Source: CAYJBP01 sp964372025
Lineage (GTDB): Bacteria > Bacillota > Dehalobacteriia > UBA4068
DNA length: 51,717 nt
Reading direction: 5' to 3'
NCBI GenBank assembly: GCA_964372025.1
Contig: CAYJPF010000005.1
Span: 1-51,717, forward strand
Under the pieces are notes generated by a model, which saw only the letters and a program-made list of their open reading frames with translations, searched no databases and was not told the origin of the DNA. How positions within the stretch are numbered: the first letter of the stretch is position 1; each line of letters starts with the position of its first letter. Made by a program: the position numbers and the translations under genes. Positions 31,056 through 40,332 of the stretch are shown piece by piece.

Positions 31056-32738
31056 ATGGCTAAAACCCGCCTACAAATCAAATTATATAGCTTATTAAGC
31101 CTGTTTTGCCTGCTATTTCTGATTAGTTTAGGGGTTTTTTATGCACGCTCTACTGCCATTGTTAATCAATTAAACAATAATTATATTAACCAGGTATCGG
31201 ATCGAATTATCGATACCTTAGAAAACACTTTTTTGCATTTAGAACATGTGGCAATTAGCCTGGCTAATAATCAGCAGGTGCATCATTTTTTACAAGAGCA
31301 AAATATTATGGCCTATCATCAAAAAGCAGCTGCTATTGACGATATCTTAACCGCAATCTATCAACCTGACGGCCTGGTAGACGATATTTTAATCTATGAT
31401 ACCAAGGGTATTTATTATCGCCTGCGGGGCAGCTTAGGCAATACGGCTGCCGAGCGCATCAGCTATTTAATCAAAAACGATTTACCCTCGCAACATATGT
31501 TGGTAAATTTAGAGGGCACTGCTTATATTGGCTATATTAATTCTATTTTCGATCATCTAAATCAGCCGCTGGGGCATGCGGTTTTTTTGCTTAAAGATAG
31601 TGGCCTAAAACAGCTCTTTGGTAGCTATGATACCGATCAAAATATTCAAATTGCCTTAGTAGCCGATCACAAAATAGCAGCTAGCTTAGATGATAGCCTG
31701 CTAAATTCTGATATCGAACAAATGCAAAATAATGCCCGCAGTTTTACAATTAGGCAAATCGGCCTAAGCCCATTTCAGATTGCGGTATCTTATGATGCGG
31801 CCATCAATACCAGCCAACTATCTTTTTTATGGATGTCGATTACAATTGCTGTTTTGATGATTGTGCTCTTTACCTTTTTCTATCGCTTTTTGGATCGTCT
31901 TTTCTTTAAACCGATGCTGGGAATTATGGAAAATGTGCGTGAAATCGGCCAGGATAGCTATGCCGACACCATGCTAAGCCAAACCGGCCAGCAGGAATTT
32001 GATAATTTGGTTAACCAAATTAATATGATGATTAAAAGCCTTAATGAGCAAAGCCATGCCCTTTATGAAATTCAGTATCAAATGCAAGATGTAGAATTAA
32101 AACGCCAGCTAGCCATGATAGTTTCTTTAAAAAAGCAAATTAATGCCCATTTTACCGTTAATACTTTAAATGTTATCAAAAGGCTAAATGATATTGGCGA
32201 AAACGAAAAAGCCGGCGAAATGTGCGATGGCCTTTCGCATCTACTGCGTTATGCCAATGATGGCGGCGAATATATCAATGCCTGGGACGAGATGTTTTTT
32301 CTGCAAAAATATGCCGATATTATGGCCATTCGCTACCCCGAGCGCTTTAGCATCGAGTTTGATATGGACGATCGCCTGGCCGATTTATTGATACCAAGGA
32401 TGTTAATTCAACCTTTAATCGAAAACTCGATTATTCATGGCTTAGCCAATGCTAAAGATGGCCAAATTAAAGTTACTGCCCAAATTGCTAATGAGCAAAT
32501 AATTATTTCGGTTATCGATAATGGCCAAGGTATGAGCCCCGAACAATTAGCCAAATTGCATCAAAAAATAGAAATTTCGGCCACCCAAGGCTGGAATGAA
32601 GTAGGCCTGGAGCAAGTAGCTTTGCCTAATATCCAAAAGCGAATTATCTCTTTATTTGGCAATGAATATAGCCTAAATATTTATTCCGAACAAAATTTGG
32701 GCACAACTTCAACTATTACCTTGCCGATTCAGGACTAA
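31056..32738 (+). CDS. YesM-like sensor histidine kinase
   Basis: A 560-residue membrane kinase. TM1 (about 8-28) and TM2 (about 258-282) bracket an extracellular Cache-like sensor domain, followed by a HAMP-like linker. The His-kinase motif is QINAHFTVNTLNVI; this subfamily normally has QINPHFLYNTL, so the flanking residues are diverged but the His is kept. The ATPase domain shows N-box LIQPLIENSIIHGL and G-box VIDNGQGMS. Partner of the adjacent YesN-like regulator. The ligand is unknown. Confidence 0.92.
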   Translation: MAKTRLQIKLYSLLSLFCLLFLISLGVFYARSTAIVNQLNNNYINQVSDRIIDTLENTFLHLEHVAISLANNQQVHHFLQEQNIMAYHQKAAAIDDILTAIYQPDGLVDDILIYDTKGIYYRLRGSLGNTAAERISYLIKNDLPSQHMLVNLEGTAYIGYINSIFDHLNQPLGHAVFLLKDSGLKQLFGSYDTDQNIQIALVADHKIAASLDDSLLNSDIEQMQNNARSFTIRQIGLSPFQIAVSYDAAINTSQLSFLWMSITIAVLMIVLFTFFYRFLDRLFFKPMLGIMENVREIGQDSYADTMLSQTGQQEFDNLVNQINMMIKSLNEQSHALYEIQYQMQDVELKRQLAMIVSLKKQINAHFTVNTLNVIKRLNDIGENEKAGEMCDGLSHLLRYANDGGEYINAWDEMFFLQKYADIMAIRYPERFSIEFDMDDRLADLLIPRMLIQPLIENSIIHGLANAKDGQIKVTAQIANEQIIISVIDNGQGMSPEQLAKLHQKIEISATQGWNEVGLEQVALPNIQKRIISLFGNEYSLNIYSEQNLGTTSTITLPIQD

Positions 32739-32750
32739 ATATGGTATGAT
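32721..32750 (+). promoter_or_regulatory. Candidate promoter of meaB
   Basis: TTGCCG (32721-32726), an 18-bp spacer and TATGAT (32745-32750), inside and just after the end of the kinase gene. Confidence 0.35.
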
Positions 32751-32783
32751 ATAGCTAATACTTTAAATAAAGGATATAAGCTT

Positions 32784-33911
32784 ATGAATTCTTATGATAA
32801 ATTTAAGCCGGAATGGGCCCCTACTGAAGATAATCAAAAATTTGCCTCTTATGTAATGGGCGGCATGAAGCAAAAAGAAAGCCATTTGCTGGCCAAAGAG
32901 CAAATCAAAAGCGCCCCACCGCCTAAATTGCAGGCCGAGGACTATATCAAAGGGGTGCTGGCCTGCGATAGAATGATTTTGGCACGGGCCATTACCATCA
33001 TCGAAAGCAATGCGGCACGCCATTTTGAATTGGGGCGCCAAATTATCGAGCAGCTATTGCCTTATAGTGGCAAGGCGATTAGGGTGGGCATTACCGGTGT
33101 GCCCGGAGCAGGCAAAAGCACCTTTATCGAGGCTTTGGGTTTATCTTTATTAGCCCAAGGCAAAAAAGTGGCCGTTTTAGCGGTAGATCCCAGCTCTACC
33201 GTATCAAAAGGCAGTATATTAGGCGATAAAACCAGGATGGAGCAGCTCTCCAAAAAGAAGGAGGCCTTTATTCGCCCCTCGCCTTCCGGCGGCACCTTAG
33301 GCGGCGTTACCCGCAAAAGCCGCGAAACGATGATTTTATGCGAAGCAGCCGGTTTTGATACAATTTTGGTCGAAACCGTCGGCGTAGGCCAAAACGAAAC
33401 TACCGTGCGATCGATGGTCGATTTTTTCTTGGCCTTGGTAATTACCGGTGCCGGCGATGATTTGCAAGGCATTAAAAAGGGCATTTTAGAATTGGCCGAT
33501 GCCATTTTGGTTAATAAAGCAGATGGCGCTAATAAGCAAAAAGCCCTGGTAACCCAGGCCGAGTATAATCAAGTATTGCATTATCTGCGTCCGGCCAGTG
33601 CCGATTGGCAAACAAAAGCCTATACCGCTTCGGCCTTAACCGGCGAAGGGGTGGCCGAAATTTGGCAGATTATCGAGCAATTCCATGCCCAAATGCTAGC
33701 CAGCGGCCAGCTAAATTTAAGGCGCAAAAACCAAAACTTAAACTGGGTAGAAGATATGACCGAGCAATATATCCATAAATTAATTTACGAAAACCCCGAT
33801 TTTATTAAGGCCTATCAACAAACAGAGGCCGATATTTTAAGCAAGGATTTAAACCCAACCGCAGCTTTGCAGCAAATTAGCAAGGCTATAGAAGGAATTT
33901 TGCTTAAATAA
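32784..33911 (+). CDS. meaB: MeaB/ArgK-family G3E GTPase
   Basis: A 375-residue P-loop GTPase chaperone of cobalamin-dependent mutases. It has the P-loop GVPGAGKSTF, VLAVDPSSTVSKGSILGDKTRM (switch region of the MeaB family), RPSPSGGTLGGVTRKSRE, ETVGVGQNE (Walker B-like) and NKADG (the G4 motif). Family members protect or reload methylmalonyl-CoA mutase and related enzymes. No mutase or epimerase is in the window, so its client is not visible. The N-terminal 45 residues are longer than usual. Confidence 0.93.
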   Translation: MNSYDKFKPEWAPTEDNQKFASYVMGGMKQKESHLLAKEQIKSAPPPKLQAEDYIKGVLACDRMILARAITIIESNAARHFELGRQIIEQLLPYSGKAIRVGITGVPGAGKSTFIEALGLSLLAQGKKVAVLAVDPSSTVSKGSILGDKTRMEQLSKKKEAFIRPSPSGGTLGGVTRKSRETMILCEAAGFDTILVETVGVGQNETTVRSMVDFFLALVITGAGDDLQGIKKGILELADAILVNKADGANKQKALVTQAEYNQVLHYLRPASADWQTKAYTASALTGEGVAEIWQIIEQFHAQMLASGQLNLRRKNQNLNWVEDMTEQYIHKLIYENPDFIKAYQQTEADILSKDLNPTAALQQISKAIEGILLK

Positions 33912-33986
33912 AGATTAAGCGACTTTATCTATGCTATGACCGATTTTGGCCTGATTTATAACCAGGCTTAGGAGCTTTTATATGCT

Positions 33987-35198
33987 ATGGATTATTTAAT
34001 CATCAATTTATGTTTAGTTTTTTTGCTAATCGTAATTTTACTTGCACTTAAACGGCCACCTTATCAAGCTATAATTGTAGCTACAATTGTAGCTGTTTTG
34101 TTATATAAAATTCCCTGGCTTACCGCCTTAAGCCTAGCCGGGCAAGCCCTTATTGCCACCGATACCATTATTGTGGTGGGCAGTTTTTACTTAGTTACGG
34201 TATTGCAGCGCATGCTGGAACAAAAGCAACATATCAAGGCCGCCGAGCAGGCCTTAAGCGATATTTTTAATAGCAAGCGCATTAGCGCATCGGTGGCGCC
34301 ATCTTTAATTGGGCTATTGCCTTCAATCGGCGCTATGCCTTTATGCGCAGCGATTATCCGTTCTACCTGCCAAGACAGTTTTGATAAAGATGATTTAGCC
34401 TGCATAACCAGTTTTTATCGTCATATTCCCGAATCATTTTTCCCGGCTTTTTCCAATATCCTAATTGCGCTTACCATGGCCGGCATCAGTGCCGGCAGCT
34501 TTGTGCTGGGCATGTTACCTTTGGTGGCATCTCTATATATCATCGGTTATCTGGTTTATTTAAGAAAACTCCCCAAAATGGCCATCAAAACTGCTCCTGT
34601 TGCTAAAAAACGCCATTTATGGATATTTATACGCAGCATTTGGAGCATAATTGCGCTGATTATTGCCATTACCGCCTTTAATTTGCCGGTTTATATAGCA
34701 ACCCCGGCGGTATTTATCCTAAATTTTTTTATTGATAAATTTAAATTGGCCGCCATCCCCACCCTGCTGATTAGTGCCTTCGAAGCACCTTTATTATTAA
34801 ATGCGGTGCTGATTTTGATTTTTAAGGATATCATCGCCCATACCGGGGTAATTTATGCGCTGCCCGAATTTTTTAGCCAATTACCTATCCCCTTACCGCT
34901 GATTTTTGCGCTGATTTTTTTCTTTGGTACGGTAATCAGCGGCAATACGGCTATTGTTACAATTTGCCTGCCCATGGCCTTATTAGCCATCCCCGATGGT
35001 GGCTTAGCCCTGATTGTATTTTTGATGGCGATATCTTATGCGGCTATGCAATTTTCGCCTACCCATATTTGCCTTTTTATCGCCGCCGATTGCTTTGATT
35101 CCCGTTTTGGCATAATTGCGCGCAAAAATATTAAGCTTTTGCTGCCATATATGCTAATTGCCACTGTTTATGCGGCTATTATGGGCTTATTTTCCTAA
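33987..35198 (+). CDS. DUF401-family integral membrane transporter
   Basis: A 403-residue, about 10-12 TM protein of the DUF401 family, related to the GntP/ion-transporter clan. The family pattern is seen in SLIGLLPSIGAMPLCAAIIRS, YRHIPESFFPAFSN and YAAMQFSPTHICL, the latter close to family motifs. AGGAG (33970-33974) is 12 nt from this ATG but 7 nt from another ATG (33982) that opens a five-codon frame, so translation may be re-initiated. The substrate is unknown. Confidence 0.8.
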   Translation: MDYLIINLCLVFLLIVILLALKRPPYQAIIVATIVAVLLYKIPWLTALSLAGQALIATDTIIVVGSFYLVTVLQRMLEQKQHIKAAEQALSDIFNSKRISASVAPSLIGLLPSIGAMPLCAAIIRSTCQDSFDKDDLACITSFYRHIPESFFPAFSNILIALTMAGISAGSFVLGMLPLVASLYIIGYLVYLRKLPKMAIKTAPVAKKRHLWIFIRSIWSIIALIIAITAFNLPVYIATPAVFILNFFIDKFKLAAIPTLLISAFEAPLLLNAVLILIFKDIIAHTGVIYALPEFFSQLPIPLPLIFALIFFFGTVISGNTAIVTICLPMALLAIPDGGLALIVFLMAISYAAMQFSPTHICLFIAADCFDSRFGIIARKNIKLLLPYMLIATVYAAIMGLFS

Positions 35199-35230
35199 AT
35201 TGCATTAATAGAACCATTTATTAATGCAAT
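35199..35230. other. Perfect 12-bp inverted repeat
   Basis: ATTGCATTAATA, an 8-nt loop and TATTAATGCAAT, directly after the DUF401 stop codon. Without a T-tract it is a poor terminator; it may be an operator or an mRNA 3'-end stabiliser. The rest of 35231-35384 is AT-rich with only the dxs promoter. Confidence 0.5.
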
Positions 35231-35315
35231 AATCAAAATCAGATCAAATGGGCTTTTGCAAGTTTTTTTAACCCAAATTAAGCCATCAATAAGAAATTAA
35301 TTTTTCTTCTTTTGC

Positions 35316-35344
35316 TTGAAAAATTGCATCCAATATGTTAAAAT
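35316..35344 (+). promoter_or_regulatory. Candidate sigma-A promoter of dxs-tlyA
   Basis: TTGAAA (35316-35321), 17-bp spacer, TAAAAT (35339-35344), about 40 bp before the dxs start. Confidence 0.55.
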
Positions 35345-35384
35345 AAAATTTAGACTATAATTTGTTTATTCGAGGGGAATTGTT

Positions 35385-37259
35385 TTGAGCAACTTGCTTG
35401 ATCAAATAAATAATACGGCGGATTTGCGTGCCTTAAAGGCCGAGCAATTGCCGCCATTAGCGCAGGAAATTAGGGAGTTTATGTTAAATACCCTATCGGC
35501 CAATGGCGGACATGTGGCCTCTAATTTAGGGGTGGTGGAACTAACAATTGCCCTGCACCGCGCACTAAATTTGCCCCAGGACAAAATTGTTTGGGATGTG
35601 GGGCATCAATGTTATACCCATAAAATTTTAAGCGGTCGTAAAGAGCGCTTTGCTTCTTTGCGCCAATTTGGCGGCATCAGCGGCTTCCCCAAGCCCTCGG
35701 AAAGCGATTTTGACAGCTTTTCCACCGGCCATAGTAGCACCTCGGTTTCGGTAGCGATGGGGCTGGCCATGGCTAGGGATTTACATCAAGAGCATCATCA
35801 TGTAGCTGCGGTTATCGGCGATGGCGCCTTAACCGGCGGCATGGTTTACGAGGCCTTAAATCATATTGGCGATCGCCAAACCAAATTGATGGTCATCCTA
35901 AATGATAATGAGATGAGCATTGCCGATAATGTGGGCGCAATCTCGCGCTATTTGATAAAACTACGCACTCATCCCCGCTACTTTGGGGCAAAACGCAAGG
36001 CAGATGCCTTTTTGGAAAAGCTGCCGGCCATTGGGCCCGGCCTGCAAAAAATAATTGAACGCAGCAAAGATGCGATCAAATATCTATTTATGAGCCAAAT
36101 GCTTTTTGAGGAATTGGGTTTTGTTTATTTAGGGCCGATTGACGGCCATGATTTAGCTTTGGTCGAAAAGATGATAGAGCGAGCTAAACACATAGATAAG
36201 CCGGTGTTGATTCATGTTTTAACCCGCAAAGGCCGCGGTTATTTGCCGGCCGAACATGATCCTTGCTTTTTCCATGGCACTGCACCTTTTGATTTGGCCA
36301 GCGGCCGCATCAAAAAAAGCTCGGATCGTGATAGTTATAGCAAAATTTTTAGCAATAGCTTGGTTGAATTGGCGGCAGACAATACTAAAATAGCAGCTAT
36401 AACCGCTGCCATGCCCGATGGCGTTGGCTTGCAGGCCTTTGCCCAAGCTTATCCCAAGCGCTTTTTTGATGTGGGCATTGCCGAACAACATGCCTTAACC
36501 TTTGCTGCCGGCCTGGCCAAGGGCGGTTTAAGGCCGGTGGTGGCTTTATATTCAACCTTTTTACAAAGGGCCTATGATCAGCTAATTCATGATATTTGTT
36601 TGCCTAATTTACCGGTAGTTTTGGCAATAGATCGTGCCGGCTTAGTGGGCGAAGATGGTGCTACCCATCAGGGAGTATTTGATTTATCATTTTTGCAGCC
36701 AATCCCTAATTTGCAAATTTTAGCGCCGGCCAATGCCGACGATTTACAAGCAATGCTGGCCTATGCCTTTACCCAACAAGGGCCTGTTGCCATTCGCTAT
36801 CCTCGTGGCTATCCGCCGCAGGATTTGCCAATCGCCCAACCATTTGCGCCACAAAAAGCCAACTTATTACGACAGGGAAAAGATATATTGCTTTTAGCGG
36901 CCGGCTCCATGGTAGCCATAGCCGCCCAGGCGGCCAAATTGCTGGCCGAACAAGGTATTGAGGCGGCGATAATCAATGCCCGATTTATCAAGCCTTTTGA
37001 TGAAGATTTATTTCTTAAGCAGGCCTTAAGCTGCGGCAAAGTATTAATCCTGGAGGAAAATGTTAAGCTGGGCGGCTTTGGCCAAAATTGTTTGGAATTA
37101 TTTAGTAATCAGCCAATTTTAACCGATATCTTGGCCTTCCCCGATTATTTTATCGAGCATGGCTCGCAGGCAATTTTATTTGAGCAATATGGCTTTTTGC
37201 CTGCTCAAGTAGCTGCAAGAGTAAAAGCAAATTGGTTTGGAGAAAAAAATGGCAGCTAA
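35385..37259 (+). CDS. dxs: 1-deoxy-D-xylulose-5-phosphate synthase
   Basis: A 624-residue thiamine diphosphate enzyme, the first step of the MEP isoprenoid pathway (pyruvate plus glyceraldehyde 3-phosphate). Typical motifs are WDVGHQCYTHKILSGR, GHSSTSVSVAMGLAMARD, the ThDP-binding GDGALTGGMVYEALNHIG..NDNEMSI, and the second-domain stretch DVGIAEQHALTFAAGLA followed by DRAGLVGEDGATHQGVFDLSFL. Length is normal (620-640). The start is TTG, with GAGGGG upstream. tlyA overlaps its end, as in the common Firmicute dxs-tlyA pair. Confidence 0.96.
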   Translation: MSNLLDQINNTADLRALKAEQLPPLAQEIREFMLNTLSANGGHVASNLGVVELTIALHRALNLPQDKIVWDVGHQCYTHKILSGRKERFASLRQFGGISGFPKPSESDFDSFSTGHSSTSVSVAMGLAMARDLHQEHHHVAAVIGDGALTGGMVYEALNHIGDRQTKLMVILNDNEMSIADNVGAISRYLIKLRTHPRYFGAKRKADAFLEKLPAIGPGLQKIIERSKDAIKYLFMSQMLFEELGFVYLGPIDGHDLALVEKMIERAKHIDKPVLIHVLTRKGRGYLPAEHDPCFFHGTAPFDLASGRIKKSSDRDSYSKIFSNSLVELAADNTKIAAITAAMPDGVGLQAFAQAYPKRFFDVGIAEQHALTFAAGLAKGGLRPVVALYSTFLQRAYDQLIHDICLPNLPVVLAIDRAGLVGEDGATHQGVFDLSFLQPIPNLQILAPANADDLQAMLAYAFTQQGPVAIRYPRGYPPQDLPIAQPFAPQKANLLRQGKDILLLAAGSMVAIAAQAAKLLAEQGIEAAIINARFIKPFDEDLFLKQALSCGKVLILEENVKLGGFGQNCLELFSNQPILTDILAFPDYFIEHGSQAILFEQYGFLPAQVAARVKANWFGEKNGS

Positions 37260-38049
37260 AATGCGTTTAGATTTATTATTGATAGAAAAGGGCTTTTTTA
37301 GCTCACGCGAAAAAGCCAAGGCGGCGATTATGGCCGGCGAAGTGCTGGTAGACAATCAAAAAATCACCAAGGCCGGCAGCGAATTTGCCCCCGATAGCCA
37401 AATTAGGCTTTTAGGCGAGCGTTTGCCCTATGTATCCCGTGGTGGCCTTAAATTAGCCAAGGCTTTAAGCATTTTCCCTTATGATATCAAGGATAAAGTA
37501 ATGCTGGATATCGGGGCTTCTACCGGGGGTTTTGTTGATTGCGCTTTACAAAACGGCGCCCAAAAAGTTTATGCCGTTGATGTTGGTTATAATCAATTGG
37601 CCTGGAGTTTACGCAATGATCAACGAGTAATTTGCCTGGAAAAAACCAATGCCCGCTATTTAGATAATAGCATAATTGCCGAAAAAGTTGACATTATCAC
37701 CGCCGATGTGGCTTTTATTTCTCTAACATTGGCTTTACCGGCAGCCATTGAGCATCTTTTAAAGGATGATGGCGCTTTAATCTGCCTAATCAAGCCTCAA
37801 TTTGAGGCCGGCAAGGAAAATGTGGGCAAAAAAGGGGTTGTCCGTGATCAAAAAGTGCATAAAGAGGTAATTCATAAAATTATTGAGGCCTGCCATAATT
37901 GGCAATTGGCCGTGCAGATGCTTGATTACTCGCCAATCACAGGCCCAAATGGCAATATCGAATATCTACTATTTGCCGAAAAGAATAAGGAAGCAGCTGC
38001 TATAGACGTAGATACCATTGTTGATGCAGCTTGGCAAAATCTAAATTAG
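37249..38049 (+). CDS. tlyA: TlyA-family rRNA 2'-O-methyltransferase
   Basis: The start is the ATG at 37249 with GGAG 6 nt upstream, inside the end of dxs (11-nt overlap). The 266-residue product has an N-terminal S4 RNA-binding domain (MRLDLLLIEKGFFSSREKAKAAIMAGEVLVD) and an FtsJ-type methyltransferase domain with SAM motif MLDIGASTGGFVDCAL, ADVAFISL and LIKPQFEAG. TlyA proteins methylate rRNA cytidines; the old name hemolysin is misleading. In many Clostridia argR-recN-spoIVB-spo0A follow, but here the spoVA operon converges instead. Confidence 0.94.
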   Translation: MAAKMRLDLLLIEKGFFSSREKAKAAIMAGEVLVDNQKITKAGSEFAPDSQIRLLGERLPYVSRGGLKLAKALSIFPYDIKDKVMLDIGASTGGFVDCALQNGAQKVYAVDVGYNQLAWSLRNDQRVICLEKTNARYLDNSIIAEKVDIITADVAFISLTLALPAAIEHLLKDDGALICLIKPQFEAGKENVGKKGVVRDQKVHKEVIHKIIEACHNWQLAVQMLDYSPITGPNGNIEYLLFAEKNKEAAAIDVDTIVDAAWQNLN

Positions 38050-38054
38050 GATTT

Positions 38055-38081
38055 AAAAGGCTGATCTAAGATCAGCCTTTT
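38055..38081. terminator. Bidirectional terminator between tlyA and spoVAE
   Basis: AAAAGGCTGAT-CTAAG-ATCAGCCTTTT. The spoVAE stop codon (38072-38074) is inside the hairpin, and T-runs flank both strands. Confidence 0.8.
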
Positions 38082-38437
38082 GGTTTGCAAAATAAAGCAA
38101 GCGTAATCCCCCAAAATACGGTTAAAGCAATGCCGGCCGATACATTGCTTAAAAGACCAAGCCAAATGCCCCAAAACCCCTGGTTTTGCGCACCCTCTAA
38201 AGCGCCTAAAGCCAGTTGATTGCCAAAGCTTATTATCGGCAAGCCTGCCCCCATGCCCGCCCAGTCGGCAAAGGGCTGGTAGAGGCCTAATCCCCCTAAA
38301 ATCGAGCCGCTTACCACTAAAAGGCTCATGGCATGGGCAGGGGTTAATTTAGCTATGTCCAATAAAATTTGGCCGATTAAACAAATTGCACCGCCCACGC
38401 CAAAAGCAATTAAAATTTGCTGTAATATTTGCGCCAT
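38072..38437 (-). CDS. spoVAE: Stage V sporulation protein AE
   Basis: A 121-residue, four-TM protein. VGGAICLIGQILLDIAKLTPAHAMSLLVVSGSILGGLGLYQPFADWAGMGAGLPIISFGNQLALGALEGA follows the SpoVAE(b) pattern closely. Last gene of the spoVACDE part of the operon, 1 nt after spoVAD. SpoVA proteins move dipicolinic acid into and out of the spore core. Confidence 0.93.
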   Translation of the reverse strand: MAQILQQILIAFGVGGAICLIGQILLDIAKLTPAHAMSLLVVSGSILGGLGLYQPFADWAGMGAGLPIISFGNQLALGALEGAQNQGFWGIWLGLLSNVSAGIALTVFWGITLALFCKPKG

Positions 38438-38438
38438 T

Positions 38439-39449
38439 TTAGCCCCTTTCCAAAACTACGGCATGACAAATTGCCGGGATACTCTCCTTTTGCTGGCAGC
38501 TTAAGGGCGACAGTAGTGCGCCGGTTGCCGCAAATAAAATGCGCTGCCAATCCCCTTTGAGCAGGCCTTGATAAAAATGACCATACAAAACCGAGGCCGA
38601 ACAACCCGCCCCACTGCCCCCGGACATCACCTCTTTATCATCATCATGATAAAGTAGCGAACCGCAATCCAGCAAGCGCTCCGGCGGATAATCCAAGCCG
38701 CCTCTTAGCAGCAATTCTTGGCCAATTGCCGCCCCTACCCTGCCCAAATCACCGCTGATAATATAATCATAATCATGGGGATTTTGTCCGCTTTCGCGCA
38801 AATGGGTTAGAATGGTATCGGCAAAAGCCGGCGCCATTGCCGCGCCCATCTGAAAAGGGTCGCTTACCCCTAAATCCTGCACTTTACCGATGGTAGCCGC
38901 CTTAATTTTGATAGCAGATGGCCTTAAGCTTATAATGCCTGCTCCTGCTGCGGTGCAGGTATACTGGCTAATTTGCGGTTTTTGGCAGCCATATTCATTA
39001 GGATATCTAAACTGCCTTTCGGCCGTTAGATTATGGCTGCCGGTGGCGGTAAGAGCAAAATCGGCAACCTTAGCCGCCACCAGTAAAGCAGCCAAGGCTA
39101 AGCCTGCGGTGGAGGTAGCGCAGGCCGAAAAAAGCCCCAAAAAGGGCAAGGCCAAATTGCGCGCCGTAAAACCGGAAGAAATGATTTGATTTAGCAAATC
39201 GCCGGCTAAATATATATCAATATCATCGGCTTTTAGTTGCGCTTTTTTTAAAGCAATTTCCACCGCCTTTTGCTGCATTTGCTGCTCGGCCTTCTCAAAG
39301 CTTTTTTGGCCTAAATTTAATTGAGCATAGCTATAATCAAAGCTAGCCCCAAGTGGCCCTAAGGCTTCTTTTGGGCCGCTTACAGCAGCAGCTGCATTTA
39401 AATATACATCTTCATTAAAGCACCAAGTTTGTCTGCCTAAATGCTCCAT
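38439..39449 (-). CDS. spoVAD: Stage V sporulation protein AD
   Basis: A 336-residue thiolase-fold protein that binds dipicolinic acid in SpoVA complexes. Motifs include the N-terminal YLNAAAAVSGPKEALGPLG, the thiolase-like Cys segment LFSACATSTAGLALAALLV, TGSHNLTAERQFRYPNEYG (strong SpoVAD signature) and SGDLGRVGAAIG. The ATG lies 16 nt after spoVAC with a GGAG ribosome site. Confidence 0.95.
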   Translation of the reverse strand: MEHLGRQTWCFNEDVYLNAAAAVSGPKEALGPLGASFDYSYAQLNLGQKSFEKAEQQMQQKAVEIALKKAQLKADDIDIYLAGDLLNQIISSGFTARNLALPFLGLFSACATSTAGLALAALLVAAKVADFALTATGSHNLTAERQFRYPNEYGCQKPQISQYTCTAAGAGIISLRPSAIKIKAATIGKVQDLGVSDPFQMGAAMAPAFADTILTHLRESGQNPHDYDYIISGDLGRVGAAIGQELLLRGGLDYPPERLLDCGSLLYHDDDKEVMSGGSGAGCSASVLYGHFYQGLLKGDWQRILFAATGALLSPLSCQQKESIPAICHAVVLERG

Positions 39450-39465
39450 AATTGCTCCTTAATCA

Positions 39466-39921
39466 TCAAATTTTAGATATTACCAGTCCAATAATACCCA
39501 CAATTGCGGCCGAGCTTATGCCTAAGCTAAGCACAGCACCTGCCAGCTTAAAACTATTACAAGCAGTGCCCAAAACCAGCCCCTCGCTATTATGCTCCAT
39601 GGCCGCTGCCACCACCGAATTGGCAAAACCGCTAATCGGTACGGCCAAGCCGGCCCCCAACTTTTGGCCAAGCTTATCATAAATCCCCAAAGCGGTTAAA
39701 ATGGCGGCCAGGCTAATTACCAGCATCATAATTATTGCGGCTGCAAGTTGTTCATCTAACTGCACATATTCGATTAAAGCAATTTTGCCGGCTTGGGCAA
39801 TGGCACAAAGCAAACCTCCGCTAATAAAAGCCTTTGTCATATTAAAAAATAGCGGTTTAGCAGGCTGATATTGATTAATAATTTGCTGATACCAGCTTTT
39901 TACCTTAGGTTTTTTGCTCAT
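39466..39921 (-). CDS. spoVAC: Stage V sporulation protein AC
   Basis: A 151-residue membrane protein. The family opening appears as KSWYQQIINQYQPAKPLFFNMTKAFISGGLLCAIAQ. The C-terminal part GAGLAVPISGFANSVVAAAMEHNSEGLVLGTACNSFKLAGAVL is the conserved SpoVAC core. SpoVAC is a mechanosensitive-like channel component for dipicolinate. GGAG precedes the ATG. Confidence 0.95.
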   Translation of the reverse strand: MSKKPKVKSWYQQIINQYQPAKPLFFNMTKAFISGGLLCAIAQAGKIALIEYVQLDEQLAAAIIMMLVISLAAILTALGIYDKLGQKLGAGLAVPISGFANSVVAAAMEHNSEGLVLGTACNSFKLAGAVLSLGISSAAIVGIIGLVISKI

Positions 39922-39945
39922 ATTATCTCCTTGTATTATTTTACG

Positions 39946-40329
39946 TTATAAGATATTTTGCAAGCTTAATTGTTCACCATTATTTATTTGTTCGATATAG
40001 TAGGCTAAATTGGCCATTTCTCTTAAAGCTCTTTCTTTATTTTGCAAATCGATTAAAACCTGCATATCGGTAAAGGAAATCTCGATATCACGCATATCCT
40101 GATGATCGATTAAGGTAAGCCAAATGCGGCTTATATTTTGCCAATCGGCAGTACATGTAGCAAATAAGCTGGCAGCAGTTGACCACTCTTCGGCCTTAAT
40201 TGCTTGATTAATTATAGGTAATTGTTGGCTTAAATTTTGCGAAGATAAGCTTATATAACGATAAGAGCTGGCACAAAATACCAAAATTACAATAACGATA
40301 GTTGATAAAAGCATAGTTTCGTGACGCAT
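39946..40329 (-). CDS. DUF4363-family protein
   Basis: A 127-residue protein with one N-terminal TM (about 7-25) and a helical extracytoplasmic part containing AIKAEEWSTAASLFATCTADWQNISRIW and DIEISFTDMQVLIDLQNKERALREMANLAYYI. This matches the DUF4363 pattern as I remember it. It follows the DUF421 gene by 3 nt and precedes spoVAC, so it belongs to the spoVA operon. Molecular role unknown; the context suggests spore membrane function. Confidence 0.72.
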   Translation of the reverse strand: MRHETMLLSTIVIVILVFCASSYRYISLSSQNLSQQLPIINQAIKAEEWSTAASLFATCTADWQNISRIWLTLIDHQDMRDIEISFTDMQVLIDLQNKERALREMANLAYYIEQINNGEQLSLQNIL

Positions 40330-40332
40330 TAT

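Noticed and set aside
33062..33505. Minus-strand 147-codon ORF inside meaB
   Set aside because: Antisense to conserved GTPase motifs; no independent support.
37249..38049. Hemolysin annotation for TlyA
   Set aside because: S4 plus FtsJ methyltransferase domains indicate rRNA methylation, not a toxin.
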